Part shown: positions 4,106-5,109 of the stretch, piece by piece | Numbering within the stretch: position 1 is the stretch's first letter | How the letters are laid out: each line of letters begins with the position of its first letter | Source: JBBDWZ01 sp050732575 | Lineage (GTDB): Bacteria; Gemmatimonadota; Gemmatimonadetes; Longimicrobiales; RSA9 | Direction of reading: 5' to 3' | Length of the DNA: 5,109 nt | Assembly: GCA_050732575.1 (NCBI GenBank) | Contig: JBOHRF010000382.1 | Location: 1-5,109 of the forward strand | Notes under the pieces: generated by a model | What the model saw: only the letters and a program-made list of their open reading frames with translations | What the model was told of the DNA's origin: nothing | Database searches by the model: none | Translations under genes and position numbers: made by a program

Positions 4106-5109
4106 ATGCACCGCGTCCAGATTGCCATGCTGAGTTTTGCGGCCCTCGCCGCAACATCTCCGGTTGCCGCTCAAACATCGTTTGGCCGTGCCCTTGTAGT
4201 GGGCGAAGGCGAAGTAATCGTGGGCGAGCCGGCCAGCGGTAACGCGTTCCGTCCGGGTCGCGTCTACATCTACCGAAAAGTAGAAGGCGTGTGGCGCGAG
4301 GCGGCACGTCTCTCAGCGCCCGAGGCACAACGCGCCGATGGATTCGGCAGCTCGCTGGCGCTGAGTGGCTCCACACTTTTCGTAGGTGAACGTGATGGCT
4401 CAACCATTCGCGTATTCAACAAAGCGCCCAACGGAACGTGGCGGGCGGCCAGTACGATCGCGACCAGCACGAGCGTAGAGGGTGCACTCGGGCCCATGGT
4501 GGCGTTCGGCGACTACCTGCTCCTCGGCTTGCCGGGACGCGCGCTGGGCGGACGTGGTGGTGGCGGTGGCGGCCGTGGTGGCCAGCCACAGGCCAACCTG
4601 ACGCCCGGTGCAGCGGTCGTGTTGCAGCGCGGCGCGGATGGCGAATACATGCAGCGTATTCGATTGGCTGCGTCCGACGCGAGCGCCGGTGATTCGTTCG
4701 GCGCGTCCATTGCCGTTGACAACGATGTCGTACTGATTGGCGCACCCGGGGCCAAAGAGCGTGCGGGTACCGTCTACGCGTTCCGTCTCGATCCCACGAC
4801 CAGAATGTGGCAGCAGGGCAGCGTGCTGCAGCCGCGCGAACCGCAAGCCAATGAAGCGTTCGGCTCCAGCATTGCCATGCAAGGTGATGCTGCTGTGATC
4901 GGATCGCCGGGTGCAGCGGCAAATTATGGACTGGCGCTGGTCTTCCGTCGCAACAAGGAAAGCGGTGAATGGACGGAGGAGTCGAGGCTGACGGCGTTCA
5001 CGGGCAATCGGCAGGAACGTTTTGGTGCTTCCATTGCCGCCGCCGGCCCCGACATCTGGGTATCGGTTCCGGGTCGGTCCGTGCAGAGTGGTGGCGCACA
5101 GCGCAGGCC
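4106..5109 (+). CDS. Secreted FG-GAP repeat beta-propeller protein (partial, runs off right edge)
   Basis: The frame is open from ATG 4106 through the window end (334 complete codons, no stop). Residues 1-23 (MHRVQIAMLSFAALAATSPVAAQ) are a Sec signal peptide, with cleavage near AAQ. Repeats of the FG-GAP (integrin alpha propeller) type follow: FGRALVVGEGEVIVGEP (from 26), FGSSLALSGSTLFVGE (80), LGPMVAFGDYLLLGLP (128, degenerate), FGASIAVDNDVVLIGAPG (198), FGSSIAMQGDAAVIGSPG (252) and FGASIAAAGPDIWVSVPG (306). Each continues with a strand such as GTVYAFR and a Trp-containing strand (MWQQGSVL, EWTEESRL). The period is exactly 54 residues for blades 1-2 and 4-6. Blade 3 carries a glycine/arginine-rich loop (148-159). 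The acidic calcium loop of integrin propellers is not obvious. Such propellers usually bind partners outside the cytoplasm or form the N-terminal part of larger secreted proteins; what follows is not visible here. Confidence 0.9.
   Translation, partial: MHRVQIAMLSFAALAATSPVAAQTSFGRALVVGEGEVIVGEPASGNAFRPGRVYIYRKVEGVWREAARLSAPEAQRADGFGSSLALSGSTLFVGERDGSTIRVFNKAPNGTWRAASTIATSTSVEGALGPMVAFGDYLLLGLPGRALGGRGGGGGGRGGQPQANLTPGAAVVLQRGADGEYMQRIRLAASDASAGDSFGASIAVDNDVVLIGAPGAKERAGTVYAFRLDPTTRMWQQGSVLQPREPQANEAFGSSIAMQGDAAVIGSPGAAANYGLALVFRRNKESGEWTEESRLTAFTGNRQERFGASIAAAGPDIWVSVPGRSVQSGGAQRR

Noticed and set aside
4400..4922. Minus-strand open frames of 160-168 residues opposite the FG-GAP gene
   Set aside because: They are rich in Arg, His and Pro, as expected for the antisense of a GC-rich gene, while the plus strand has regular FG-GAP repeats and a signal peptide.

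Overview
The window is GC-rich bacterial chromosome carrying a run of short, mostly exported or membrane-bound proteins of unassigned function. Lipoprotein signal peptides, an outer-membrane beta-barrel protein and a secreted FG-GAP propeller point to a diderm (Gram-negative type) bacterium. The family mix (a CPDC-type lipoprotein, a two-helix membrane protein with an N-terminal 'LQ...GIDP' helical module, and an FG-GAP protein) resembles Gemmatimonadota. That placement is inferred from recall of family style, not from any marker gene.

Layout: (1) 2-88 (+) is the probable C-terminal tail of a gene that enters from the left. (2) 114-584 (+) is a small cysteine-rich lipoprotein. (3) 585-959 is a non-coding region between two converging genes. 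It holds three copies of a CATCCAGGG-type repeat, a very AT-rich block flanked by nested inverted repeats, a tandem array of four 22-32 bp units, and a strong hairpin terminator for the next gene. (4) 960-1730 (-) is an outer-membrane beta-barrel protein with a signal peptide and a good ribosome binding site. (5) 1986-2819 (+) is a membrane protein with a cytosolic-looking N-terminal part and a glycine-rich two-helix C-terminus. (6) 2827-3258 (-) is a second small lipoprotein, tail to tail with the previous gene. (7) 3417-3914 (+) is a two-helix membrane protein with a soluble C-terminal beta-rich domain. Its best ribosome binding site lies in front of an ATC codon rather than a standard start. 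(8) 4106 to the right edge (+) is a secreted FG-GAP beta-propeller protein, open at the window end.

No two neighbouring genes form an obvious operon: orientations mostly alternate, and the two adjacent plus-strand genes at the right are separated by about 190 bp. The proteins share a location (cell envelope) but nothing in the sequence shows that they act in one pathway. I found no tRNA, rRNA, CRISPR array, transposase, phage gene, or toxin-antitoxin or defence genes. The most unusual parts are the repeat-rich intergenic region at 585-959, the start of the 3417 gene, and the regular 54-residue repeats with a glycine-rich insertion in the FG-GAP protein.
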